From: Nesterenkonia halotolerans
Lineage (GTDB): Bacteria > Actinomycetota > Actinomycetes > Actinomycetales > Micrococcaceae
Direction: 5' to 3'
Assembly: GCF_014874065.1 (NCBI RefSeq)
Contig: NZ_JADBEE010000001.1
Span: 1,426,001-1,490,000, forward strand
DNA: 64,000 nucleotides
Shown: positions 35,518 through 44,030 of the stretch, in pieces
Layout of the letters: every line of letters starts with the position of its first letter
Position numbering within the stretch: position 1 is the stretch's first letter
Notes under the pieces: model-generated
Seen by the model: only the letters and a program-made list of their open reading frames with translations
The model's database searches: none
Told to the model about the DNA's origin: nothing
Made by a program: the position numbers and the translations under genes

Positions 35518-36072
35518 TCACCAGCGATTGGGAGCAGGCTTCCGCGCCGAGGGAAGCGCCGAATCGGCCCGCCAGCGCTGGAGCTCCTCACTGACGGTGA
35601 GATCCGCGGGCGCCTCATGACCCAGTACACGCATGACCTCGAGGATCTCCTCATTGGAGACCGGTCCCTGCGAGGAGAGCAGGCGCCCGGCGATGTGGGC
35701 ACGGACGTAGATCTCGCCGTCGACCACTGCGCGCTGTTCGAAGTAGAAGCACTTCTCGTCGAATCCGATCATCCGGGTATGGATCTCGAATCGAGTCATG
35801 AAGGTCACTGAGCGTCGGAAGGTGATCTGCTCCGACTGCACGACGGGTGACCATCCACGCCTGCGCATCTGCGCCCAGAGTCCCGATCGCGCCATGAGGT
35901 CGAAGCGTCCCAGGTCAAAGAGCGAGAAGTACTGTCCGTTGTTGATGTGGCGGGCGATGTCGATGTCGGTGGGCAGCGCGCGCAGCGCGAGGACCGAGGA
36001 CTCCCACGGGGTGATCGAGGGCCGACGGCGGGCACGCAGCAGAATCAGGAGGGTGCGGAAGATCACATGCAT
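35518..36072 (-). CDS. Hotdog-fold thioesterase-like protein
   Basis: A 184-residue acyl-CoA thioesterase-like protein. The block DIARHINNGQYFSLFDLGRFDLM is the active-site helix of the 4HBT_2/Them6 group. A hydrophobic N-terminus (VIFRTLLILL) may associate with the membrane. ATG 36072 chosen; a start at 36117 is possible and neither has a strong ribosome site. Substrate unknown. Confidence 0.8.
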   Translation of the reverse strand: MHVIFRTLLILLRARRRPSITPWESSVLALRALPTDIDIARHINNGQYFSLFDLGRFDLMARSGLWAQMRRRGWSPVVQSEQITFRRSVTFMTRFEIHTRMIGFDEKCFYFEQRAVVDGEIYVRAHIAGRLLSSQGPVSNEEILEVMRVLGHEAPADLTVSEELQRWRADSALPSARKPAPNRW

Positions 36073-36135
36073 GGGCTCAGTGTGCCACAAAGCTACCGTC
36101 GAGTAATAAGCTGCCACGCGATGGCGGTGGAACCC

Positions 36136-36948
36136 TCAGTGCGGGGAGGAGCTGGGGGCCGGCTGCTCGACTGCGGGCTCGGTCTCGGCGGGGCGCAGCA
36201 CATACCCGGCACCCCGGACCGTGTGGATCATGCGCGGCATCCCCGCCTCGATCTTCTTGCGCACGTAGGAGATGTAGAGCTCGACGATGTTGGCCTGACC
36301 AGCAAACTCGTAGGCCCAGACCTGCTGCAGTATCTCCGCCTTGGGGAGCACGGTCCTGGCGTGGCGCATGAGCAGCCGCAGCAGCCGAAACTCGGTGTCG
36401 GAGAGGTCGATGTCACGCTCACCCCGGCGCACCGTTCGTGCCGTGGTGTCCAGCTCCAGGTCTCCGACCACCAGTCGCTCACCCTCGGCCCGGGCAGGAA
36501 GCCGAGCGGTCATCAGGTGAAGCCTGCGCAGGGACTCCTCCACTGTGATCACCCCGGTCATGTGGTCGTCCAGCGGATGGACCACATCCAGGACCTCGGC
36601 AAGCTCCACCTCGGCGTCGAACCACAGCAGCGCGGCCGTCTGTTCTCCGCTGGCCCGCAGCTCGAGGAGAATCGCGTCGAGTTCGGCGACTCTGCGGCTG
36701 GAGCGGACATCCACCACGAAGATCTCCGGCACGTCGGCACGCAGGCTCTGCCGCGCAGCCTCGCCGCTGGAGGCCTGAAGGACCTTGACGTCGAGCCCGC
36801 GCAGTCGCTGGCTCAGCTCGGAGGCCGCCGGAGAGGGCCCGCCGAGGATCAGCACGGGCGAGGAGATGGACAGCGCCCGACCGGCGCTGACGGACGACGA
36901 CGGCAGGACCGCCTCGTGCTGGCGCCCAGCATCGTCCTCGTGCTCCAT
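36136..36948 (-). CDS. OmpR-like regulator with a degenerate receiver domain
   Basis: A 270-residue protein. The C-terminal winged helix is a full OmpR/PhoB domain (RTVRRGERDIDLSDTEFRLLRLLM; TVRGAGYVLR). The N-terminal part has receiver topology: VLILGGPSPAASE where the acidic pair should be, FVVDVRSS with a possible phospho-Asp, and LLWFDAEV and GVITVEES where Thr and the KPF lysine should be. Three of the four catalytic positions are lost, so it is probably phosphorylation-independent. No kinase is adjacent. ATG 36948 has GGAG 9 bases upstream; a GTG at 36999 is the alternative. Confidence 0.82.
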   Translation of the reverse strand: MEHEDDAGRQHEAVLPSSSVSAGRALSISSPVLILGGPSPAASELSQRLRGLDVKVLQASSGEAARQSLRADVPEIFVVDVRSSRRVAELDAILLELRASGEQTAALLWFDAEVELAEVLDVVHPLDDHMTGVITVEESLRRLHLMTARLPARAEGERLVVGDLELDTTARTVRRGERDIDLSDTEFRLLRLLMRHARTVLPKAEILQQVWAYEFAGQANIVELYISYVRKKIEAGMPRMIHTVRGAGYVLRPAETEPAVEQPAPSSSPH

Positions 36949-37127
36949 CGAATGAGTCTCCAGATCGTTCTCCCAGTCATGCCGCTCAGGGCGCCGCACA
37001 CATCCTGCGCACCCTACAGACTGTCAAGATCTTGGCGCGGGGTGAAGTCCCAGGCTCAACAACAGCTTGACCCCTCTGCATGTGTGGCGAAGACCTCAGG
37101 CGCCATCCCGAACACCGGCCGGCATCC

Positions 37128-37150
37128 GTGACAGACTGGTCACAGTGACC
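37128..37150 (+). promoter_or_regulatory. Overlapping dyads upstream of ald
   Basis: GTGAC-N6-GTCAC (37128-37143) overlaps a perfect GGTCAC-A-GTGACC dyad (37138-37150), about 70 bases before the ald start. Three alternating half-sites suggest binding of a dimeric or multimeric regulator, for example an Lrp/AsnC-type protein as known for ald in other actinobacteria. Confidence 0.4.
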
Positions 37151-37219
37151 GACATCACCCCACGTCGGCACTCGGTTCCGCCGCTGAACCGCCCATTCGG
37201 CACGTGAAGAGGAGAACAG

Positions 37220-38332
37220 ATGATCATCGGAGTTCCCGCCGAAGTCAAGAACAACGAATACCGCGTGGCACTGACCCCCGCCGGAACTCTTGACCTGATC
37301 GGCCGCGGCCACCAGGTGCTGGTGCAGAGCGGAGCGGGCAAGGGTTCCGGATTCGCTGACACGGAGTATGTGACCGCGGGCGCCGATATCCGCGACAGCG
37401 CGGACGATGTCTGGGCCCAGGCCGAGCTCATCCTCAAGGTCAAGGAGCCTCAGGCCGAGGAGTTCCCCCGGATGCGCGAGGGTCAGCTGCTCTTCACCTA
37501 CCTTCACCTGGCCGCCGAACCCGAGTGCGCCCGTGCCCTGCAGGAGCGCGGCGTCACCGCCATCGCCTACGAGACGGTGACCGGGCCACATGGCCTGCCG
37601 CTGCTCGCACCCATGAGCGAGGTGGCCGGTCGGCTCGCCCCCCAGGTAGGGGCCTACCACCTGATGCACTCGCAGGGCGGTCCCGGCATCCTGATCGGCG
37701 GCGTGCCCGGCTCGCGCCCGGCGAAGGTGGTCGTGATCGGTGGAGGCAAGGCTGGCGAACAGGCGGCGCTGACAGCGCTGGGCATGGGTGCCGATGTCAC
37801 GGTGCTGGATCTCAACATTGATCGCCTGCGGGAGCTCTCGGCGCTGTCTGCGCGCGGACTCACCACGCTGGCCTCGAACACCCTGACGCTGAGCCAGGAG
37901 GTCGCGGACGCTGACCTCGTCATCGGCTCCGTGCTCGTCCCGGGGGCCACTGCGCCGAAGCTGGTCACCCGCGAGATGGCCTCGGCCATGCGCCCCGGAT
38001 CGGTCCTGGTGGACATCGCCATCGATCAGGGCGGCTGCTTCGAGGGGTCACGGCCCACCACCCACGCGGATCCGACCTTCACGCTGGGCGAGCAGATCTA
38101 TTACTGCGTGGCGAACATGCCCGGGGCCGTGCCGCACACCTCCACGGCCGCGCTGACGAACTCCACTCTGCGCTTCGTGTTCGCACTGGCGGACAAGGGC
38201 TGGAAGCAGGCTCTGCGCGAGGACCCGCACCTGGCCAATGGGCTCAACGTCCACGCAGGAGCCATCACCAACGCCCCGGTCGCAGAGGCGCTCGGCGCGC
38301 AGTACCGCGAGACCTCCAGCGTGCTGGCCTGA
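37220..38332 (+). CDS. ald: Alanine dehydrogenase
   Basis: A 370-residue NAD-dependent enzyme interconverting L-alanine and pyruvate plus ammonia. Family signature N-terminus IIGVPAEVKNNEYRVALTPAG, catalytic lysine in LILKVKEPQ, histidine in YLHLA, nucleotide motif VVVIGGGKAGEQAALTALGMG, and NMPGAVPHTST near the end. ATG 37220 has GAAGAGGAGA upstream. Stop is 16 bases from the convergent hydrolase gene. Confidence 0.97.
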   Translation: MIIGVPAEVKNNEYRVALTPAGTLDLIGRGHQVLVQSGAGKGSGFADTEYVTAGADIRDSADDVWAQAELILKVKEPQAEEFPRMREGQLLFTYLHLAAEPECARALQERGVTAIAYETVTGPHGLPLLAPMSEVAGRLAPQVGAYHLMHSQGGPGILIGGVPGSRPAKVVVIGGGKAGEQAALTALGMGADVTVLDLNIDRLRELSALSARGLTTLASNTLTLSQEVADADLVIGSVLVPGATAPKLVTREMASAMRPGSVLVDIAIDQGGCFEGSRPTTHADPTFTLGEQIYYCVANMPGAVPHTSTAALTNSTLRFVFALADKGWKQALREDPHLANGLNVHAGAITNAPVAEALGAQYRETSSVLA

Positions 38333-38348
38333 GCAGAACGCCTGAACC

Positions 38349-39464
38349 TCAGAGCGTCTGGACCTCACGGAGCCGGTGGCCCGGCACCGGGGTGAAATAC
38401 GTCTCCACCAGGGAGTCGTCGACCTCGTCGAGCCGCGCTGGACTCCACTGCGGCGCCCGGTCCTTGTCGATGATCTGAGCCCGGATGCCTTCACGGAAGT
38501 CGTGCGAGCGCAGCATGTGCACAGCGATGGTGAACTCCTGATCCAACGCCGCCTCCAGCGTGAGCTGCTTCGCCGTCCGAATCGCTCGGTGGGCGACCCG
38601 CAGCGCGATCGGCGATTTTCCGCGCAGCGCTCGCGCTGCGGCGGCGGCCTGTTCCTGTTCAGGGGCCAGTTCGTCGAGGCGTTCGAGCACCTGCTCCACG
38701 GACGGGGCCGAATACGCGTAGTCGATCCACCCCCTTTGATCAGTCCCTGCGGAGACGGGCGGCTTCACGGTGAATCCCGGCAGCACCTCCGCCACAGGAT
38801 CCGTGCTCAGCGCCTGGGTCAGCTCCCCCAGCGCGGCCGCAGGAACTTCGACGTCGGCCAGCCCCGAGGCGATGGTCTCGGCCGCGTCGAGGTGCGCTCC
38901 GGTGAGTCCTGCGTGCAGGCCGAGCTCTCCGGGAGCCTGACCCAGCAGCCAGGTGCCGCCGACATCCGGTGAGAACCCGATGGTCGTCTCCGGCATGCCG
39001 GACCGGGTGCGCTCGGTGACGACTCGGTGCGAACCATGGGCCGAGACGCCGATCCCTCCGCCGAGCACCAGACCGTCCATCAGTGCGATGAAGGGTTTGG
39101 GGTACTGCGCGATCGTACGATTGAGCGCGTATTCGTTCGCCAGGAACGTCTCGCTGGTGAAGTCGGCGGCGTATCCAGGTGTGCCGGCCGGGAGGATTCC
39201 GCCGCCGTCGTTCTCCTGGAGCGCGAGCATCTCGGAATAGAGGCTGGAGACGTCCCCTCCGGCGCAGAGCCCTCTGTCACCGGCGCCGCGGATGAGCACC
39301 TGGGCGACGTCGTCGTCGACGGCCCAGTCCTGAAGCTGCACCAGCAGGCACTCGCACATCAGCTGGGTCAGCGCGTTGACCGAGCGCGGCCTGTTCAGTG
39401 TGATGATCCCCAGGTGGCCGCGCAGCTCGAAGGCCACATCACCGGTATACGTCTCCCTGCCCAT
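38349..39464 (-). CDS. 3-hydroxyisobutyryl-CoA hydrolase-like enoyl-CoA hydratase family protein
   Basis: A 371-residue crotonase-fold protein, longer than simple enoyl-CoA hydratases (about 260) and matching 3-hydroxyisobutyryl-CoA hydrolase. Oxyanion-hole segments are GLCAGGDVSSLY and ALMDGLVLGGGIGVSAHGSHRVV, then PETTIGFSPDVGGTWLL and a C-terminal IRAQIIDKDRAPQW. It would release 3-hydroxyisobutyrate in valine breakdown, consistent with the branched-chain-type dehydrogenase 3-6 kb away. Confidence 0.88.
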   Translation of the reverse strand: MGRETYTGDVAFELRGHLGIITLNRPRSVNALTQLMCECLLVQLQDWAVDDDVAQVLIRGAGDRGLCAGGDVSSLYSEMLALQENDGGGILPAGTPGYAADFTSETFLANEYALNRTIAQYPKPFIALMDGLVLGGGIGVSAHGSHRVVTERTRSGMPETTIGFSPDVGGTWLLGQAPGELGLHAGLTGAHLDAAETIASGLADVEVPAAALGELTQALSTDPVAEVLPGFTVKPPVSAGTDQRGWIDYAYSAPSVEQVLERLDELAPEQEQAAAAARALRGKSPIALRVAHRAIRTAKQLTLEAALDQEFTIAVHMLRSHDFREGIRAQIIDKDRAPQWSPARLDEVDDSLVETYFTPVPGHRLREVQTL

Positions 39465-39567
39465 GTGACAGAGATTACCCTGCAGCTTCGCTGCGCCGAA
39501 AGATCATGCTCTGGCACCCCAGCGCTGAAGGATCAGTCGGGCCAGGCCCGGGCCTGCTCCCGAGGGG

Positions 39568-40413
39568 TCAGGCGTTCCAGAGGCCGTAGGAGTCTGCCAG
39601 TGAGGCGATCTTCTGCGCTCGTGCGAGTCGCGGCAGATAAGAGCCGTCGCCTATGGAACCGCCAGCCTCGTGGGCCTCGATCAGCTCCCTGGCCCAGCTC
39701 AGCTCATCCTCAGAGGGCGCCAGGCCGGTGTTGATGTGCTCGACCTGCGCGCGATTCAGCGAGAGCTTGCCCGTCATGCCCATGTTCGCAGTGACAAGAC
39801 ATGCCTCGGCAGTCTGCTCGGGGTCGGCGTCGGCGGCAGTGGGGCCGTCGATCGCTCCGGGGAGACCACCCACACGAGAGGCGATCACCAGGCGGGACCG
39901 CGCGTAGGCCAGAGCCATCGGGTCGGCCGAGACGCCGACGTCCTTGCGGAAGTCATTGGTGCCGAAGGCCAGCCGGAACGTGCCCGGGGCAGAGGCGATG
40001 AGGGTGGCGTTCTCGACCCCGAGGGCGGATTCCACCAGGGCGATGACCGGGGTGCCGGCGCGAAGCCGCATCGCGGTGTAGGTGACCTGTTCGGGGCGCT
40101 CGGTCTCTGCGAGCATCACCCCGCGGAGCCCCTCGGCCCGCGAGAGCGCGCTCAGATCGTCTTCCCAGTGCTCGGAGGTGGTGGGGCTGATGCGAACCCA
40201 GGCCGTCATGCCGCCGTTGAGCGCGCGCAGCACGGCCTCCCGCGCGGCGACCTTGCCCTCGTCGGGCACCGAGGCCTCGAGGTCGAAGATCACCGAGTCG
40301 GCCTCGCTGGCCAGTCCGGGGGCAAAATCATCCTCATGGGCGGCATTGATCAGCAGCCATGAGCGGGAGAGTTTCGCGGGAAGCGCCGCGGCGCGCCGGT
40401 TCCGGATGGGCAT
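39568..40413 (-). CDS. CoA-ester lyase (HpcH/HpaI, CitE-like)
   Basis: A 281-residue TIM-barrel lyase of the citrate-lyase beta/malyl-CoA lyase family: SWLLINAAHEDDF, SVIFDLEASVPDEGKVAAR (metal site), VWIRISPTTS-like strand, PVIALVESALGVENA (Glu ligand) and RLAFGTNDFRKDVG. It probably cleaves a malyl-CoA-like ester; the exact substrate is unknown. Divergent from the lipoprotein gene. Confidence 0.87.
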   Translation of the reverse strand: MPIRNRRAAALPAKLSRSWLLINAAHEDDFAPGLASEADSVIFDLEASVPDEGKVAAREAVLRALNGGMTAWVRISPTTSEHWEDDLSALSRAEGLRGVMLAETERPEQVTYTAMRLRAGTPVIALVESALGVENATLIASAPGTFRLAFGTNDFRKDVGVSADPMALAYARSRLVIASRVGGLPGAIDGPTAADADPEQTAEACLVTANMGMTGKLSLNRAQVEHINTGLAPSEDELSWARELIEAHEAGGSIGDGSYLPRLARAQKIASLADSYGLWNA

Positions 40414-40533
40414 GAGCTCCAGCCTACCGGAGAAGGCAGCCCCGGATTGAGCCGGTCACGACCCCTGCCACGACCCGCGCCCAGGACTGTTGACATTCCG
40501 CTGCCCGACGCTCAGGATTAGCCCTGGTAGACG

Positions 40534-40545
40534 TTCAAGTTTGAA
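40534..40545. promoter_or_regulatory. TTCAA-N2-TTGAA dyad upstream of the CoA-ester lyase
   Basis: A 12-base AT-rich dyad about 120 bases upstream of the lyase start, distinct from its GC-rich surroundings. The spacing suits a MarR-like dimer. The whole 40414-40812 interval holds this dyad, the one at 40634-40651 and the hairpin at 40686-40727. I find no convincing gene in it. Confidence 0.35.
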
Positions 40546-40633
40546 ACATCTCGCTTGAGGCGTCGCCCCAGACGCAGGGTCAGGAGTCCCCCGTTCTCTC
40601 CTGACCGGCGCCGCCCAGAAGATGAGGGTCCAC

Positions 40634-40651
40634 TTGTCGCGTGCACGACAA
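40634..40651. promoter_or_regulatory. TTGTCG-N6-CGACAA dyad
   Basis: A perfect 6-bp inverted repeat with a 6-base spacer in the intergenic region between the CoA-ester lyase and GerMN-like genes. A possible operator. The regulator is unknown. Confidence 0.3.
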
Positions 40652-40685
40652 TCCGCCCCCGTCGGCACCGGCACCTCATCTGTGC

Positions 40686-40727
40686 CGCGGGTGGAAGGCC
40701 ACCCCCCGTTCCGGCCTTCCACCCGCG
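40686..40727. other. 15-bp perfect stem-loop in the intergenic region
   Basis: Arms 40686-40700 and 40713-40727 are perfectly complementary around a 12-base C-rich loop. No T-tract follows on either strand and there is no gene ending nearby, so ordinary termination does not explain it. Confidence 0.55.
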
Positions 40728-40812
40728 AGGGCGTGGGCAGCGGAGACACTGAGCAGGCATCGCTGTGCGATGGATTCGGGGCGGCGGATTCGTTGTGCGC
40801 CGCTGCAGCTTC

Positions 40813-40818
40813 TATTCT
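40813..40818 (+). promoter_or_regulatory. -10 element for a leaderless GerMN-like gene
   Basis: TATTCT ends 6 bases before the ATG at 40825, with no Shine-Dalgarno. This spacing suggests a leaderless transcript. Confidence 0.5.
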
Positions 40819-40824
40819 GGTGCC

Positions 40825-41538
40825 ATGACACCCACTCGGTCTTCTCGAACCCGGAACCGCTGGGTCGCGGCCAGCCTGGGACTCACCGTGCTGGTCTCCA
40901 GCTGCGGCGACTCCTCCGAGACCGAGCAGGAGCAGACAGAGGAGACCGGCAGCTCCATTCCTCAGCCGGAGTACGACGCCGACGACTCCGTCCGACTGCC
41001 GCTGGCGATGATCAGCCCCGCAGAACAGAACCAGGAGGCCCCGCTCGACGAGGACGGGAGCCTGGAGAGCTCGGAGGCACCGGGAAGCCCGGTGGAGGAG
41101 GAGTCGAACGGGCAGCAGGCCCACGAGATCGAGATCGCCCGCACCGATGCCTTCGGCTGCGGGGACACGCTCTCGGTGATCCAGACGGTCCCCATGGTCA
41201 CCGAGGATCCGGCGGTGGCCGCCCTGGAATACCTGATCAGCGACGAGCTGTATTCACACGGCTCTCCGGCCTTCGGCAATCCGCTCTCCGCCTCTGAGGA
41301 CCTCAGCGTGGACTCCGTGGAGCTCGAGGGAGACACCGTCACCGTGCAGCTCAGCGGCGAGGCGGTGACCAGCAGCGAGTGCGAGTCATGGCAGATCCTC
41401 ACGCAGATCGAGACGACCGCCCGGGCAGCCACCGGTGCCACCGACAGCGAGGTCCGTCTCGAGGGCCAGCCGCTGGCAGAGGTCCTGGGCCTCGGCCCGG
41501 CACAGAGCCCGGTGGAGATCCGCGAGATCACCGACTGA
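40825..41538 (+). CDS. GerMN-like lipoprotein
   Basis: A 237-residue exported protein. A twin-Arg-containing N-terminus and hydrophobic core end in the lipobox TVLVSSC. An acidic linker of about 80 residues leads to a C-terminal GerMN-like domain (DPAVAALEYLISDELY; DSVELEGDTVTVQLSG; QIETTARAATG). GerMN domains occur in spore-germination and actinobacterial lipoproteins of uncertain role. The upstream extension of the frame (from 40765) would not give a signal peptide. Confidence 0.8.
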   Translation: MTPTRSSRTRNRWVAASLGLTVLVSSCGDSSETEQEQTEETGSSIPQPEYDADDSVRLPLAMISPAEQNQEAPLDEDGSLESSEAPGSPVEEESNGQQAHEIEIARTDAFGCGDTLSVIQTVPMVTEDPAVAALEYLISDELYSHGSPAFGNPLSASEDLSVDSVELEGDTVTVQLSGEAVTSSECESWQILTQIETTARAATGATDSEVRLEGQPLAEVLGLGPAQSPVEIREITD

Positions 41539-41544
41539 CCAGGC

Positions 41545-43032
41545 TCAGTCGATCAGCAGACCCGGCTGCTCCATGACCGCGGCCACATCGGAGATGAACC
41601 TCCCCGCCAGATCCCCGTCGATCAGCCGGTGGTCGAAGGATCCACCGATCACCATGACATCGCGCGGGACGATCTGGCCGTCCACGACCCAGGGCTTCTT
41701 CCGCACGGCGCCGAGTGCGACGATCGCTGCCTGGCCCGGCGGCAGGATCGGGGTTCCGCTGTCGAGACCCAGGGTGCCGATATTGGTGATCGAGACGGTC
41801 CCGCCCTGCATCTCACCGGGGGTGGTCCGGCCTTCGCGGGCGTCGACGGTCAGCTGGGTGATCGCCGCAGCCAGCCCGCGGGTGTTGAAGGCGTGGGCTT
41901 CGTGGATCACTGGAACCACCAGACCGCGCGGGGTGGCCGCAGCGATCCCCAGGTTCAGATAGTTCTTCAAGGTGTAATAGGTGTCGTGCCAGGTCGCGTT
42001 GACCTGGGGATTTCGGCGGGCCGCCCAGATGATCGCCTTGGCGGCGAAGAGCATGGGCGAGACGCTCAGTCCGGCATAGGAGGGATCCTGCTTCAGCGCG
42101 GAGCGAAGCTCCATGGTGCGGGTGACGTCGACCTCTTTGAACACCGAGACATGCGGAACGGTGGTCGCGGAGGCGGTGACGTTGCGGGCGGTCGCCTTGC
42201 GCACCCCGCGCACCTGCACATTGTCCTCACGCGGACCTTCGTAGAGCAGCCCCTCCTCGGCGGGCGTCGTCTTGCGCCGGCCCGGAGACGGCGCACCCGT
42301 GGAAGGGACCTGGCCGGAGGCGCGCTGCTCACGCTTCTGCCGCGCCTGGCGCTCCACGTCATCCCGGGTGATCTGGCCGTTGCGTCCGGAGCCGACGAGC
42401 TCCCAGACGGCGACGCCGAGCCGCTTCGCCAGCGCGCGCACCGGAGGACTCGCGCGGGCCACGATGTCGGCGATGTCAGTCACAGCACCTGCGGGTGCCG
42501 CCGGGGCGGCGATCTCCAGCCCCTCCAGGTCCACCAGGTCTGGCGCCGTGGAGCGTGTCCGGCGACGGCGGGTGGCGGAGTCGGCTTTGGGACCCGAGCC
42601 GACCAGCGCCTGGTTCTCGCCTTCGCTCTCCGCCTTCGCGGCCCGCTCGGAGGCGGCCGCCTGTTCGGCGGCCTCAGCCTTCTCGGCGGCCTTGCGGCCG
42701 CGACCGGAGCGGGACCGGCTGCTCTTCTCGGCAGGTGCTGCGGGTTCCTCCGGCGCAGCCGGGGCTGCGGAATCGGGGGCGGGGGCGTCCTCGCCCTCGG
42801 CGGCGATCCTGATCAAGGGGGACCCCACCTCGATGGTCTCCCCCTCGCTCGCCACAAGCTCGGTGACAGTTCCGGCGAAGGGCACCGGCAGCTCCACCAG
42901 CGACTTGGCGGTCTCGATCTCGACGACGATGTCATTAACCTCGACGGTGTCACCCACGGAGATGCGCCAGCTGACGATCTCCGCCTCGGTGAGTCCCTCG
43001 CCGACATCGGGAAGATTGAAGGTCTCGGCCAT
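41545..43032 (-). CDS. 2-oxoacid dehydrogenase E2 (dihydrolipoyl acyltransferase)
   Basis: A 495-residue E2 subunit. One lipoyl domain with Lys43 in EIETAKSLVELP, an Ala/Pro/Glu/Lys-rich linker, a peripheral subunit-binding domain (about 192-228, PPVRALAKRLGVAVWELVGSG), and a catalytic domain ending with SFDHRLIDGDLAGRF (His and Asp of the active site). It transfers acyl groups from E1 to CoA. Two bases separate it from the E1beta gene. No E3 gene is in the window. Confidence 0.95.
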   Translation of the reverse strand: MAETFNLPDVGEGLTEAEIVSWRISVGDTVEVNDIVVEIETAKSLVELPVPFAGTVTELVASEGETIEVGSPLIRIAAEGEDAPAPDSAAPAAPEEPAAPAEKSSRSRSGRGRKAAEKAEAAEQAAASERAAKAESEGENQALVGSGPKADSATRRRRTRSTAPDLVDLEGLEIAAPAAPAGAVTDIADIVARASPPVRALAKRLGVAVWELVGSGRNGQITRDDVERQARQKREQRASGQVPSTGAPSPGRRKTTPAEEGLLYEGPREDNVQVRGVRKATARNVTASATTVPHVSVFKEVDVTRTMELRSALKQDPSYAGLSVSPMLFAAKAIIWAARRNPQVNATWHDTYYTLKNYLNLGIAAATPRGLVVPVIHEAHAFNTRGLAAAITQLTVDAREGRTTPGEMQGGTVSITNIGTLGLDSGTPILPPGQAAIVALGAVRKKPWVVDGQIVPRDVMVIGGSFDHRLIDGDLAGRFISDVAAVMEQPGLLID

Positions 43033-43034
43033 GC

Positions 43035-44030
43035 TCAGACACCCCTCTGGTAGCTGAAGCTGCGATCCACGGCTTCCAGCATGCGATCAATATCGGGCAG
43101 GTACCGGTGCTCCTGCGAGGCGGGCGGATAGGGCATGTGGAATCCTCCCACTCGCAGCACCGGGGCCAGAAGTCGGTGATGCGCCCGCTCAGCGACCCGA
43201 GCGGCGATCTCTCCGCCCATGCCGCCGAAGGTGGGCGCCTCATGGGCGACGACCAGCCGCTGGGTCTTCGCGGCCGAGCGCGCGATGGTCTCGTCATCGA
43301 GTGGGCTGATCGACCGGATGTCCACCACCTCGATGCTGCGCTGATCCGCCCGGGCCGCCTCGGCGGCGGCGAGCGCCACCGGGACCAGCGGACCGTAGGT
43401 GGCGATGGTGGCATCGGTGCCCTCGCGCAGCACCTGGGCTCGGAAGGCGTCGGGCGCCGGGTTCTCGGTGTCCACCTTGCCCTTGAGCCAGTAGCGTCGC
43501 TTGGGCTCGAGGATGATCACCGGATCATCGCTGACGATCGCCTGCCGGGTCATCCAGTAGGCGTCCTGCGGGCTGGACGGGGCCACGACCCGCAGACCCG
43601 CAGTATGCGCGAAGAGCGCCTCAGGAGACTCGGAATGATGCTCCACGGAGCCGACATGTCCGCCATAGGGCAGCCGGATGGTCACCGGCACCTTGACCTT
43701 GCCATCGGTGCGGCTGTGCATCTTCGCCAGCTGGCTGGTGATCTGGTTGAAGGCGGGAAAGACGAAGCCGTCGAACTGGATCTCGGCCACCGGCCGATAG
43801 CCGCGCATGGCCATGCCGATGCTGGTGCCGATGATGCCCGATTCTGCCAGCGGGGAGTCGATCACGCGGTGAGTGCCGAACTCCGCCTGGAGCCCGTCGG
43901 TCACCCGGAAGACCCCACCCAGCGCACCGATGTCCTCACCGATCAGCAGCGTCCGCTGATCGGCCGCCAGCTCGTCGCGCAGCGCCGCCGTGATCGCCTT
44001 GGCCATCGGCATCTCTTTGATCGCGCTCAT
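43035..44030 (-). CDS. 2-oxoacid dehydrogenase E1 beta subunit
   Basis: A 331-residue transketolase-type E1beta (AITAALRDELAADQRTLLIGEDIG; GYRPVAEIQFDGFVFPAFNQI; IRLPYGGHVGSVEHHSESPEA). With E1alpha it forms the thiamine-diphosphate enzyme that decarboxylates a 2-oxo acid. Actinobacterial pyruvate dehydrogenase normally uses single-chain AceE, so this alpha/beta type probably acts on branched-chain 2-oxo acids. ATGA overlap with E1alpha. Confidence 0.94.
   Translation of the reverse strand: MSAIKEMPMAKAITAALRDELAADQRTLLIGEDIGALGGVFRVTDGLQAEFGTHRVIDSPLAESGIIGTSIGMAMRGYRPVAEIQFDGFVFPAFNQITSQLAKMHSRTDGKVKVPVTIRLPYGGHVGSVEHHSESPEALFAHTAGLRVVAPSSPQDAYWMTRQAIVSDDPVIILEPKRRYWLKGKVDTENPAPDAFRAQVLREGTDATIATYGPLVPVALAAAEAARADQRSIEVVDIRSISPLDDETIARSAAKTQRLVVAHEAPTFGGMGGEIAARVAERAHHRLLAPVLRVGGFHMPYPPASQEHRYLPDIDRMLEAVDRSFSYQRGV

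Noticed and set aside
35249..35702. Minus-strand frames with 9-residue repeats (QRRGFRGAA, TRVQGRSSA)
   Set aside because: Product of reading the 27-bp DNA repeat; they overlap the surface-protein and thioesterase genes and have no credible start.
37128..37143. CRP/FNR-like site upstream of ald
   Set aside because: The GTGA and TCAC halves are 8 bases apart instead of 6.
40456..41124. Long minus-strand frame opposite the GerMN-like gene
   Set aside because: Low-complexity shadow; the lipoprotein on the other strand has lipobox and domain.
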